From Candidatus Omnitrophota bacterium (GTDB lineage: Bacteria; Omnitrophota; Gorgyraeia; Gygaellales; Profunditerraquicolaceae), in NCBI GenBank assembly GCA_016867175.1, contig VGKF01000004.1, forward strand, positions 1-20,668: 20,668 bases of DNA, written 5' to 3'. Below, piece after piece: positions 6,402-14,368 of the stretch (positions within the stretch are counted from its first letter, which is position 1; each line of letters starts with the position of its first letter). The notes under the pieces are model-generated. The model made no database searches. It was not told the origin of the DNA and saw only the letters and a list, made by a program, of their open reading frames with translations. Made by a program: the position numbers and the translations under genes.

Positions 6402-8851
6402 AAAAAAGTAAAGACAAAAAACCAAAGCCAGGGCAAGCCCAGGCAGCGCCCGTCAAGGATAATAAGGCCTATGATGCGACTACCATCCAGGTCTTAGAGG
6501 GGGCTGATGCCGTAAGGAAGAGGCCGGCGATGTACATCGGCGATACCTCTGTGCGCGGGCTGCACCACTTGGTTTATGAGGTGGTGGATAATAGTGTTGA
6601 CGAGAGCCTAGCAGGTCACTGCGATCATATTGAAGTAGCGGTGCATTCGGATAACAGCGTCAGCATCACTGATAATGGCCGCGGGATTCCTGTAGATATG
6701 CATAAGACCGAGAAGAAACCCGCGGTAGAGGTTGCGCTGACCACGCTGCATGCCGGAGGAAAGTTTGACCACCGCGTATACAAGGTATCGGGAGGCCTGC
6801 ATGGCGTAGGGGTAAGCGTAGTCAACGCCCTTTCTGATTGGCTGGAGGTGGAGGTCAAGCGTGACGGCAAAGTCTACCATCAGCGCTACGAACGCGGTAA
6901 GACCGTTTCTAAGTTGACCGTAATAGGTAAAAGCAACGCAACCGGTACCAAGGTAACCTTCAAGCCCGACCGCACTATCTTTAGCAAAATAGATTTCTCT
7001 TACGATGTGTTATCGCAGCGGCTAAGAGAGTTGGCTTTTTTAAATAAGGGCTTAAAGATCAGCCTAGATGATGAGCGTAGCGACAAAAAAGCAGTATTTG
7101 AGTTTGCCGGCGGGGTTGTTTCTTTTGTCGAATATCTAAGTAAAAATAAAAACCCCCTGCATAATAAGGTGGTATATTTTCAAAAGACCCAGGATGAAGT
7201 TATTGTGGAGGTAGCCCTGCAGTATAATGACGGATATGCAGAGACCATCTTCTCCTTTGCCAATAATATTAATACCGTGGAAGGCGGTACGCACCTCTCC
7301 GGTTTTAAGTCTGCGCTGACCCGGGCGATTAATCAGCACGCCAAAAATAAGAACCTGATTAAAGATGATATAGCTATCTCCGGAGAAGATGTGCGCGAGG
7401 GCCTGACTGTTGTAGTAAGCGTCAAGGTGCCTAACCCGCAATTTGAGGGTCAGACCAAGACCAAGCTAGGTAATTCTGAAGTAGAAGGGCTGGTCGCCTC
7501 GGCGAGCCTGGATTCCTTGGCAGCATATTTCGAGGAGAACCCGTCAGTTGCCAACAAAATTGTAGATAAAGTCATAGTTGCCTCGCGCGCTCGCGAGGCG
7601 GCGCGTAAGGCAAGAGAACTAACCCGCAGAAAAGGCGCGCTTGAAGGCGCAGGCCTGCCCGGGAAATTAGCAGATTGTTCTGAGAGGGACCCCGCTCTTT
7701 GTGAACTCTATATCGTAGAAGGCGATTCAGCGGGTGGCTCAGCCAAGCAGGGCAGAGACCGCAGGTTCCAGGCGATCCTGCCTATTAAGGGTAAAATTTT
7801 AAATGTAGAAAAGGCGCGCATGGATAAGATTTTATCTAATGAAGAAATCCGCACTATAATCACAGCTTTGGGAACCGGCGTAGGCGAAGAGTTTGATTTG
7901 GCTAAACTGCGCTACGACAAGTTAATACTGATGGCTGATGCGGATATAGACGGCTCGCACATTAGAACCTTGTTGCTTACCCTGCTTTACCGCCATATGC
8001 CCAAACTGGTAGAAGGCAAACATGTTTATATTGCCCAGCCCCCATTATACAAGATAAAAAGAGGCCAGCGCGAGGAGTATATCCAAACCGAGCAACAGAT
8101 GGATGAGTTGTTGCTTGAATTAGGCAGGGAGGGGCACCGTTTTGTGCGGGTGAAAGATAAGCAGGTTTTTACCGATAACCAGTTTAAAGACCTGCTGCAT
8201 CTCTTGGTTGAGCTAGCAAAACTAACCAAGGTTTTAGAGAAAAAGGGAGTAGAGTTTACTAAATATCTTGCTTTTAGGCATCCTAAGACCAAAAAGATGC
8301 CAATTTATAGGGTTATAGTGGAGGGAAAATACCATTTTGCCTATTCTGATAAGGAGTTGGCTAAGCTTACGGATACACAAGAGAAAGAAGATGAACGGGA
8401 TGTCTTAGAGCTCTTTGAGGCGCCGGAAATAGAACAGGCGATAGCCAGGATAGAGAAGATGGGCCTGGATATTAATACTTACGCTGTTGGCGAGGTTCCT
8501 GTAAAAGAGGCAGCCGGTAAAGAAGCAAGCAAAAAAAACAAACCGGCCTACCGCATTCTAAATGATAAGGAGCAAAAAGACCTCTATGCCTTAAAAGAGG
8601 CGTTAGATTACATAAAAGAGATGGCTACCAAAGGTATGCACATACAGCGCTACAAGGGATTAGGGGAGATGAACCCCCAGCAGCTTTGGGATACTACTAT
8701 GGACCCGGAGAAGCGCACTATACTTCAGGTTACTTTAGAGGATGCCGTGGAGACGGATAAGATGTTTACTGTTTTAATGGGAGATCAGGTCGAACCCAGG
8801 CGCGAGTTTATTGAGGCATACGCGCACCAGGTTAAGAACCTGGACGTCTAA
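6398..8851 (+). CDS. gyrB: DNA gyrase subunit B
   Basis: 817 residues, the long GyrB form (about the length of the E. coli protein and well above the roughly 640 of Gram-positive ones). After a basic, low-complexity leader of about 25 residues comes the GHKL ATPase domain with VYEVVDNSVDESLAG, ITDNGRGIPVD and the GGLHGVGVSVVNALS loop. The TOPRIM part has VEGDSAGGSAKQGRDR near 440 and LMADADIDGSHIRTLLLT near 512. An additional segment of roughly 150 residues precedes the C-terminal RYKGLGEMNPQQLWDTTMD block. By family knowledge it supplies ATPase activity for negative supercoiling with GyrA, whose gene starts 2 bases downstream. Confidence 0.97.
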   Translation: MKKSKDKKPKPGQAQAAPVKDNKAYDATTIQVLEGADAVRKRPAMYIGDTSVRGLHHLVYEVVDNSVDESLAGHCDHIEVAVHSDNSVSITDNGRGIPVDMHKTEKKPAVEVALTTLHAGGKFDHRVYKVSGGLHGVGVSVVNALSDWLEVEVKRDGKVYHQRYERGKTVSKLTVIGKSNATGTKVTFKPDRTIFSKIDFSYDVLSQRLRELAFLNKGLKISLDDERSDKKAVFEFAGGVVSFVEYLSKNKNPLHNKVVYFQKTQDEVIVEVALQYNDGYAETIFSFANNINTVEGGTHLSGFKSALTRAINQHAKNKNLIKDDIAISGEDVREGLTVVVSVKVPNPQFEGQTKTKLGNSEVEGLVASASLDSLAAYFEENPSVANKIVDKVIVASRAREAARKARELTRRKGALEGAGLPGKLADCSERDPALCELYIVEGDSAGGSAKQGRDRRFQAILPIKGKILNVEKARMDKILSNEEIRTIITALGTGVGEEFDLAKLRYDKLILMADADIDGSHIRTLLLTLLYRHMPKLVEGKHVYIAQPPLYKIKRGQREEYIQTEQQMDELLLELGREGHRFVRVKDKQVFTDNQFKDLLHLLVELAKLTKVLEKKGVEFTKYLAFRHPKTKKMPIYRVIVEGKYHFAYSDKELAKLTDTQEKEDERDVLELFEAPEIEQAIARIEKMGLDINTYAVGEVPVKEAAGKEASKKNKPAYRILNDKEQKDLYALKEALDYIKEMATKGMHIQRYKGLGEMNPQQLWDTTMDPEKRTILQVTLEDAVETDKMFTVLMGDQVEPRREFIEAYAHQVKNLDV

Positions 8852-8853
8852 CT

Positions 8854-11286
8854 ATGTACACGCGTAACGAAAAAATAATACCCGTTTATATTGAAGAGGA
8901 AGTAAAAGACTCTTATTTAAATTACGCCATGAGCGTTATTGTGGGCAGGGCCCTGCCGGATGTGCGCGACGGCCTAAAGCCGGTGCATCGCAGGATTCTC
9001 TATGCTATGCGGGAGCTTAACCTTGAACACTCTAAGCCCTATAAAAAATGCGCGCGTATAGTCGGAGAAGTTTTAGGTAAATACCACCCGCATGGAGATG
9101 TTGCCGTATATGATACGCTGGTAAGGATGGCCCAGGATTTTTCGCTGCGCTATCCGTTAGTTGACGGCCAGGGCAACTTCGGCTCGGTGGACGGCGACGC
9201 TGCTGCAGCTATGCGTTACACCGAGGCCAGGCTCGCCTCCGTTTCTGATGACATACTCGGCGATATTGATAAGGAGACAGTAAACTTCGGTCCCAACTTC
9301 GATGCCTCGCTAGAAGAACCGCTTCTCCTGCCGGCGGCGCTTCCCAATCTTTTAGTAAACGGCTCAAGCGGTATAGCCGTAGGCATGGCTACCAATATCC
9401 CGCCGCACAATTTAGTTGAAGTAGCAGAAGCCATCATCTATATTCTGGAACATCCGGAAGCAGAGATAAAAGAGCTGATGCGCTACATCACCGGGCCTGA
9501 TTTTCCTACCGGCGGGGTAATCTGCGGCAAGGGCGGCATTAAAGACGCGTATGCTACCGGCAGAGGAAAACTTACGGTACGTGCCAAGGCTACGATTGAA
9601 CACCAGAAAAACGGCAAAGACCTGATAGTGGTTACTGAAATTCCTTATCAGGTACAGAAGGCTGCTCTTATCGAAGCTATCGCCGCCCTAGTCGATGACA
9701 AAAAAATAGAAGGGATCTCCGATATACGCGATGAATCTGATAAAGAGGGGATGCGCATAGTAGTTGAGCTTAAGCGCGATGCCGAATCCCAAATTATTCT
9801 TAACCAGCTCTTCAAGCACACTCAGCTGGAGGCCACCTTCGGCATTATTATGCTGGCGCTGGTCGAGAACCGGCCGCGGGTGTTAAACCTACGCCAGATC
9901 CTGGATGCCTATATAGAACACCGCAAGGTTATTATCCGCAGGCGCACGCAGTTTGAATTAGAGCGCGCCTTAAAGAGGGCACATATTTTAGAGGGTTTAA
10001 AAATAGCCTTAAAGTTTATTGACCGCATTATCAAAACTATCAAGACCTCTAAAAATACAGAGAATGCCCGGGAACGCCTGATCAAAGAATTTGGGCTCTC
10101 CGAATTGCAGGCCCAGGCGATCCTTGAGATGCAGCTACAGAGGTTAACCGCCCTTGAGCGCGATAAGATTGACGCAGAGTACATGGAGCTCCTGAAGAAG
10201 ATAGAATTATGTAAGGCCATCCTTGCCTCGGAGAAGAAGGTGGAGGCGATCATTAAAGCAGAACTCGAGGATCTAAAGAAAAAATACGGGGATGAGCGCA
10301 GGACCGATGTGGTAGGCGAAGTAGAAGAGCTTGAGGTGGAGGACTTGATCGCCGAAGAGGATGTAGTAGTGACTATAAGTCACGGCGGATATATAAAGCG
10401 GCTGCCGGTGAGTTCTTACCGCAAACAAAAAAGGGGTGGCAGGGGCGCTACGGGTGCCGAGGTCAAAGAGGAGGATTTCATCGAGCATCTTTTTGTGGCC
10501 TCGACCAAAGACTACCTGCTCATTTTTACCGATAAGGGCCAGGTACATTGGCTCAAGGTCTACGAGATACCGCAAGCCAGCCGTATTTCTAAAGGCAAGG
10601 CCATAGTTAACCTGTTGCAGATGGAGGCCAGCTCTAAAGTGAGCTCTACTATACCGGTGAAAGAATTCTCCGCCGATAAATATCTGGTGATGGTGACTAA
10701 ACAGGGCCAGATTAAAAAAACCCAGCTTGATGCCTATGGTAACCCTCGCAAGGGCGGGATTATCGGCATTACCCTGGAGAAGAATGACGAGTTAATAGGC
10801 GTTGAGCTTACTGACGGTAAGCAGGAGTTGTTTATCGGGACCCGCCAGGGTAAGGCTATAAGATTTGTAGAGGGCAAGGTGCGTGATATGGGCAGGGCTG
10901 CCAAGGGAGTGCGCGGAATATCTTTAGCCAAGAAGGATGAAGTTATAGCCATGGTCCTGCCCCATAAAGACTCTACCTTTTTGACGGTCACGGAGTTGGG
11001 CTTTGCCAAGCGCACCCCGGTACAAGAGTATCGGCTGACCAGCCGCGGCGGCAAGGGGATTATCAATATCAAGGTGACTGATAAGAATGGCCAGGCGGTA
11101 AGCCTTAAGACAGTTTCCGACAACGATGAACTTATGGTCATCACCCAGAATGGAATGTTTTTACGCTGCGCCATAAAGGATATCCGCTCAACCGGCCGCT
11201 CTGCGCAGGGAGTGCGGCTGATTAAACTGCAGGCTAAGGATCGTGTTTCTTGCGTCGCTCCTGTAATCGCCGAAGAGGAAGAATAG
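8854..11286 (+). CDS. gyrA: DNA gyrase subunit A
   Basis: 810 residues. The winged-helix region contains KYHPHGDVAVYDTLVRMAQ and the catalytic tyrosine Tyr122 in AAAMRYTEARL, at the same number as in E. coli. A GyrA box is visible as QKRGGRG near residues 525-531, which marks true gyrase with DNA wrapping rather than topoisomerase IV. C-terminal beta-pinwheel repeats follow (RISKGKAIVNLL, GNPRKGGIIGI, GRAAKGVRGI, SRGGKGIINI, GRSAQGVRLI). Residue 83, Ser in E. coli, is Val here, while Asp87 is kept. Directly follows gyrB and is followed 11 bases later by tRNA-Glu, probably on the same transcript. Confidence 0.98.
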   Translation: MYTRNEKIIPVYIEEEVKDSYLNYAMSVIVGRALPDVRDGLKPVHRRILYAMRELNLEHSKPYKKCARIVGEVLGKYHPHGDVAVYDTLVRMAQDFSLRYPLVDGQGNFGSVDGDAAAAMRYTEARLASVSDDILGDIDKETVNFGPNFDASLEEPLLLPAALPNLLVNGSSGIAVGMATNIPPHNLVEVAEAIIYILEHPEAEIKELMRYITGPDFPTGGVICGKGGIKDAYATGRGKLTVRAKATIEHQKNGKDLIVVTEIPYQVQKAALIEAIAALVDDKKIEGISDIRDESDKEGMRIVVELKRDAESQIILNQLFKHTQLEATFGIIMLALVENRPRVLNLRQILDAYIEHRKVIIRRRTQFELERALKRAHILEGLKIALKFIDRIIKTIKTSKNTENARERLIKEFGLSELQAQAILEMQLQRLTALERDKIDAEYMELLKKIELCKAILASEKKVEAIIKAELEDLKKKYGDERRTDVVGEVEELEVEDLIAEEDVVVTISHGGYIKRLPVSSYRKQKRGGRGATGAEVKEEDFIEHLFVASTKDYLLIFTDKGQVHWLKVYEIPQASRISKGKAIVNLLQMEASSKVSSTIPVKEFSADKYLVMVTKQGQIKKTQLDAYGNPRKGGIIGITLEKNDELIGVELTDGKQELFIGTRQGKAIRFVEGKVRDMGRAAKGVRGISLAKKDEVIAMVLPHKDSTFLTVTELGFAKRTPVQEYRLTSRGGKGIINIKVTDKNGQAVSLKTVSDNDELMVITQNGMFLRCAIKDIRSTGRSAQGVRLIKLQAKDRVSCVAPVIAEEEE

Positions 11287-11297
11287 GTTTTAGTCTC

Positions 11298-11372
11298 GTC
11301 CCCATCGTCTAGCCTGGCCTAGGACATGAGCTTTTCAAGCTCACGACACCGGTTCAAATCCGGTTGGGGACG
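11298..11372 (+). tRNA. tRNA-Glu (anticodon TTC)
   Basis: Cloverleaf read directly: acceptor GTCCCCA/TGGGGAC, D stem GTCT/GGAC, anticodon stem TGAGC/GCTCA around loop TTTTCAA (anticodon TTC), T stem ACCGG/CCGGT around TTCAAAT, discriminator G. The 3' CCA is not encoded, unlike the tRNA-Arg gene in this window. The final bases of the gene are repeated three more times downstream. Confidence 0.95.
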
Positions 11373-11442
11373 CTAGATGTTTTCAGCCGAGTCCTTTGCA
11401 GATGCTATTTCTTATCTCCTGTAAAGGGCCGGTTGGGGACGC
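11356..11442 (+). repeat. 87-base direct repeat, copy 1 (begins inside tRNA-Glu)
   Basis: Begins in the T-loop of tRNA-Glu, contains the tRNA 3' end CCGGTTGGGGACGC (11360-11373), a spacer, a hairpin with arms 11393-11401 and 11419-11427 (one G-U pair, 17-base loop), and a second tRNA 3' end CCGGTTGGGGACGC (11429-11442). It is repeated at 11523-11609 with only two mismatches. Confidence 0.95.
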
Positions 11443-11457
11443 CATATGCACCGGTTC

Positions 11458-11522
11458 TCCCGTCTGTAGTTGTGAGCACCAAGACGGGATCCCGCCAGAG
11501 ATCTCCAAGAGATACGGCGGGA
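11458..11522. repeat. 65-base two-hairpin insert splitting a tRNA-Glu remnant
   Basis: Two back-to-back palindromes. The first has arms TCCCGTCT (11458-11465) and AGACGGGA (11482-11489). The second has arms TCCCGCC (11490-11496) and GGCGGGA (11516-11522), with an inner ATCTC/GAGAT stem. The flanks CACCGGTTC (11449-11457) and AAATCCGGTTGG (from 11523) join to give the T-arm of tRNA-Glu, so the block appears to be a clean insertion into the T-loop of a partial tRNA copy. No target duplication is evident. Confidence 0.8.
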
Positions 11523-11609
11523 AAATCCGGTTGGGGACGCTAGATGTTTTCAACCGAGTCCTTTGCAGATGCTACTTCTTATCTCCTGTAAAGGGCCGGT
11601 TGGGGACGC
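11523..11609 (+). repeat. 87-base direct repeat, copy 2
   Basis: Matches 11356-11442 except at two positions (G to A at 11553, T to C at 11574). Carries two further tRNA-Glu 3' ends (11527-11540 and 11596-11609) and the same hairpin (arms 11560-11568 and 11586-11594). Confidence 0.95.
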
Positions 11610-11624
11610 TAAATAAAACGAGAT

Positions 11625-11714
11625 ATCCTTTACGAGCGCCTGAAGATAGCACTCGTAAAGGATTAATTCGGACAAATAACTTATGTCGTCCTGCGGACTC
11701 CATAAGTTATGTCC
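11625..11714 (-). repeat. Composite double-hairpin palindromic element upstream of glmS
   Basis: Two strong palindromes in tandem. The first has 12-base perfect arms (11625-11636 and 11652-11663, 15-base loop). The second has 10-base perfect arms (11676-11685 and 11701-11710), extended by inner GTCC/GGAC and outer GGAC/GTCC pairs. Read on the minus strand they are hairpin, GAATTAA linker, hairpin, the same layout as 14369-14442. No U-tract follows, so this is not a standard terminator. It ends 7 bases before the glmS start codon. Confidence 0.85.
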
Positions 11715-11721
11715 TCATTAA

Positions 11722-13560
11722 ATGTGCGGAATAATAGGATATATAGGTAACAAGGAGGCCCAGCCCATTATCTTAAATGGGCTTAAGCGCCTGGAGTACC
11801 GCGGATACGACTCCTGCGGGGCAGCCACCTATTTAGAGCGCAAAAACTCTCTCTCCGTACGCAAACTACCCGGTAAGGTTAAAGACCTGGAAAACCTTCT
11901 GCATAAAAAACCGCTCTCCGGGAGCCTGGGTATCGGCCATTGCCGTTGGGCCACCCATGGCGCGCCCAATCAGGTTAATTCCCATCCGCATCTGGATTGT
12001 AAAGGAGAAATTGCCTTGGTGCACAACGGCATTATTGAGAACTACGCCAAGCTCAAAAACGAACTCATAAAAGATAAACATATATTTCTTAGCCAGACTG
12101 ATACCGAAGTTATTGTGCATTTAATTGAAAAGTTTTATCGCGGCTGTTCTTTAGAAGAGGCAGTAAGAAAGGCCGTTACTAAGCTGGAGGGCTCCTTTGC
12201 CATTGCGGTAATTTCAAGGCGCGAGCCAGGAAAGCTTGTAGGCGCGCGCATGGGTAGCCCCCTGGTAGTGGGCGTAGGCAAGGAAGAAAACTTTCTGGCC
12301 TCGGATGTCCCTGCCCTGCTCGATCTAGCACAAGAAATAATATTTCTGGAAGAGAATGAGATAGCGGTGCTCACTACCGATAAAGTAACGCTGACTAATC
12401 TTGCAGGCGAGACGGTCAAGAGAGCGCCCAGCCGTATTAACTGGGATGTAGCGCAAGCGCAAAAACAAGGCTGGCCGCACTTTATGCTTAAAGAGATCAA
12501 TGAGCAGCCCGCTATTTTAGAAGGGTTATTGAATAGCAGGATAGATAAAGATTCCGGAGAGATTTCTTTTGAGGCGCTTAAGATACCGGTAGAGAAGTTA
12601 GCCAAGACAAGCAATATCGTCATTGTGGCTTGCGGCACAGCCTATCATGCCGGGCTCTGCGGCAAATATATACTGGAAGAACTCTGCTCTATCCCGGTTA
12701 GCGTAGATGTCTCTAGCGAGTTCCGCTATCGTAACCCTCTCTTGGCAGAAAATGCTCTAGTCATCGCTATTAGCCAGTCAGGGGAAACTGCGGATACCTT
12801 GGCAGCAGTGAGAGAGGCAAAGAAAAAAGAGGCCTTGGTGTTGGCTATCTGTAATGTGTTGGGTTCCAGCCTTGCGCGCGAGTCTGACGGCGTCATCTAC
12901 ACGCATGCCGGCCCGGAGATCGGCGTTGCCTCGACCAAGGCCTACACCGCGCAGCTTATGATCCTGTATCTCTTGGCGCTATATTTAACCGGCTTAAAAA
13001 AGACCCTTAGCGAAGATAAGAGGTCAGCGTATTTATCAGAGCTCAAACGCATCCCCAGACTTCAGGAGGCATTCTTAAAAAAACAAGGGCTGGTCAGAGG
13101 CATTGCCCGCAAACATTCTCATTTCGGGTCCTTTCTTTTTTTGGGCCGCAATATCAATTATCCGCTGGCTTTAGAAGGCGCGCTTAAGCTTAAAGAGATC
13201 TCTTATATACCGGCTGAAGGATATGCTGCCGGCGAGATGAAGCATGGGCCAATAGCATTAATAGATGAATACCGCGCAGTAGTCTGCATTACCCCCGCCT
13301 CCCGCATCTACGAAAAGATGATCTCTAATATCCAGGAGATACACAGCCGTCGCGGTAAGATTATCGCTATTGCCAGCGACGATGATGATAAGATCAAAGA
13401 ATTAACCCGGGAGACAATTTTTATACCCAGGGCAGATGAATTCTTTTCTCCCCTTTTGGTCGCCCTGCCGCTGCAGCTGCTAGCTTACCATATAGCCGTT
13501 AAAAGAGATTGTGATGTAGACCAGCCCAGGAATCTGGCTAAATCAGTGACAGTGGAATAA
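11722..13560 (+). CDS. glmS: Glutamine-fructose-6-phosphate aminotransferase (isomerising)
   Basis: 612 residues, the usual length. It begins MCGIIGYIGN, with the catalytic nucleophile Cys2 exposed after Met removal, which fixes the start. Next come the glutaminase-domain motifs HCRWATHG and VHNGIIENY. Two SIS sugar-isomerase domains follow (CGTAYHAG, AISQSGETADT, ASTKAYTAQ), and the family terminus DQPRNLAKSVTVE. It makes glucosamine-6-phosphate for peptidoglycan and, in diderms, lipopolysaccharide. There is no Shine-Dalgarno sequence: the 11 bases before the ATG are the tail of a palindrome plus a short A+T stretch. The stop overlaps the rsmI start by one base (TAATG). Confidence 0.97.
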   Translation: MCGIIGYIGNKEAQPIILNGLKRLEYRGYDSCGAATYLERKNSLSVRKLPGKVKDLENLLHKKPLSGSLGIGHCRWATHGAPNQVNSHPHLDCKGEIALVHNGIIENYAKLKNELIKDKHIFLSQTDTEVIVHLIEKFYRGCSLEEAVRKAVTKLEGSFAIAVISRREPGKLVGARMGSPLVVGVGKEENFLASDVPALLDLAQEIIFLEENEIAVLTTDKVTLTNLAGETVKRAPSRINWDVAQAQKQGWPHFMLKEINEQPAILEGLLNSRIDKDSGEISFEALKIPVEKLAKTSNIVIVACGTAYHAGLCGKYILEELCSIPVSVDVSSEFRYRNPLLAENALVIAISQSGETADTLAAVREAKKKEALVLAICNVLGSSLARESDGVIYTHAGPEIGVASTKAYTAQLMILYLLALYLTGLKKTLSEDKRSAYLSELKRIPRLQEAFLKKQGLVRGIARKHSHFGSFLFLGRNINYPLALEGALKLKEISYIPAEGYAAGEMKHGPIALIDEYRAVVCITPASRIYEKMISNIQEIHSRRGKIIAIASDDDDKIKELTRETIFIPRADEFFSPLLVALPLQLLAYHIAVKRDCDVDQPRNLAKSVTVE

Positions 13561-14213
13561 TGCTCTATATTGTTGCTACCCCAATCGGAAACTTAGGGGA
13601 TATCAGCTTCAGGGCCCTTGAGGTTTTAAAGGGCGTAAAGGTGATTGCCTGCGAAGATACGCGCCGCACCTCCATACTGCTTAACCATTACGGGATTAAA
13701 ACCCCTACCACCAGCTTCTTCCAGCATAACCGCATTACTAAGGCAAAGTACCTGCTGCGCTTGCTACAAGAAGGACAAGATATCGCCCTGGTTTCGGATG
13801 CGGGTATGCCAGGCCTTCTTGACCCCGGCTATAATATTATTAACCTGGCAGTCAAGAACAAGATAGCGGTTACCGTTATCCCCGGCGCCACAGCGCTTAT
13901 TAATGCTTTGGTGATATCCGGCAAACCTGCGCATAAGTTTATCTTTGAGGGCTTCCTTCCTCCCAGGAAGGGCGCGCGCCAGAACCGGCTTAAAGAGATA
14001 TTGAAAGCAAAATACACAACGGTCTTATATGAATCCTGTCACCGTATCCTGGCAACTTTAGAGGATATCCATAGCCTTAAGCCGGATAAAGAGATAGTGG
14101 TTATTAGGGAGCTGACCAAGAAGTTTGAAGAGGCTAAGCGCGGCAGTGCCGCCAGCATACTTCAGGAACTTAAAAAGCAGAAGCCCCGCGGTGAGTTCGT
14201 GGTAGTCGTATAA
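13560..14213 (+). CDS. rsmI: 16S rRNA 2'-O-ribose C1402 methyltransferase RsmI
   Basis: 217 residues of the tetrapyrrole-methylase fold. Motifs: YIVATPIGNLGDIS at the start, ACEDTRRTSILLNHYGI, LVSDAGMPGLLDPG, VIPGATALINALVISG, and FEGFLPPRKGARQNRLKEI with ESCHR. These are specific for RsmI. It is shorter than the E. coli enzyme (about 286 residues), ending after GEFVVVV without the C-terminal extension, as in many lineages. By family knowledge it methylates C1402 of 16S rRNA in the P-site decoding region. Its start shares a base with the glmS stop, implying co-translation. The pyr promoter begins right after its stop. Confidence 0.95.
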   Translation: MLYIVATPIGNLGDISFRALEVLKGVKVIACEDTRRTSILLNHYGIKTPTTSFFQHNRITKAKYLLRLLQEGQDIALVSDAGMPGLLDPGYNIINLAVKNKIAVTVIPGATALINALVISGKPAHKFIFEGFLPPRKGARQNRLKEILKAKYTTVLYESCHRILATLEDIHSLKPDKEIVVIRELTKKFEEAKRGSAASILQELKKQKPRGEFVVVV

Positions 14214-14219
14214 AATTGC

Positions 14220-14248
14220 TTGACAAATCCGGCCCCAAGTGTTATATT
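14220..14248 (+). promoter_or_regulatory. pyr operon promoter
   Basis: Perfect TTGACA (14220-14225), an optimal 17-base spacer and TATATT (14243-14248), only 7 bases after the rsmI stop. It places transcription start at about 14255, just before the PyrR-binding hairpin. Confidence 0.8.
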
Positions 14249-14267
14249 TACTTAAGAATAAATTTAA

Positions 14268-14299
14268 CCTTTAAGCTAGTTCTGTGAGACTAGTAAGGG
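14268..14299 (+). promoter_or_regulatory. PyrR-binding hairpin (anti-antiterminator)
   Basis: A lower stem CCTT/AAGG (14268-14271, 14295-14298), an asymmetric internal loop, an upper stem CTAGT/ACTAG (14276-14280, 14289-14293) and loop TCTGTGAG. The loop carries the CNGNGAG consensus of PyrR RNA-binding sites. With pyrR as the first gene downstream and a terminator between, this is the classic UMP-responsive attenuation leader: PyrR-UMP binding would favour the terminator. The identity of the antiterminator pairing was not resolved. Confidence 0.85.
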
Positions 14300-14331
14300 G
14301 ATAAAATGAATAGCAGGGAACGCAAGAATAG

Positions 14332-14363
14332 ACCCAACTGCAAAAAAGGCAGTTGGGTTTTTT
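14332..14363 (+). terminator. Intrinsic terminator of the pyr attenuator
   Basis: Perfect 10-base arms ACCCAACTGC (14332-14341) and GCAGTTGGGT (14349-14358), a 7-base A-rich loop and a run of T (14358-14363). It lies upstream of the first structural gene, so it acts as an attenuator and not as an operon end. Confidence 0.92.
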
Positions 14364-14368
14364 ATTGA

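Noticed and set aside
11373..11609. CRISPR-like or integron attC array
   Set aside because: Only four short copies, uneven spacers that are themselves duplicated, the repeat is a tRNA 3' end, and no cas or integrase gene is present.
11625..11663. Rho-independent terminator before glmS
   Set aside because: The stem is strong, but no T-run follows on either strand, and the sequence belongs to the palindromic element family.
11610..11721. glmS ribozyme in front of glmS
   Set aside because: The sequence is two simple palindromes; I could not find the conserved ribozyme core or its pseudoknot pattern.
11396..11734. 112-codon open frame downstream of tRNA-Glu
   Set aside because: It runs through the tRNA-end repeats and hairpins, its protein repeats only because the DNA repeats, and it overlaps the glmS start. 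No family resemblance.
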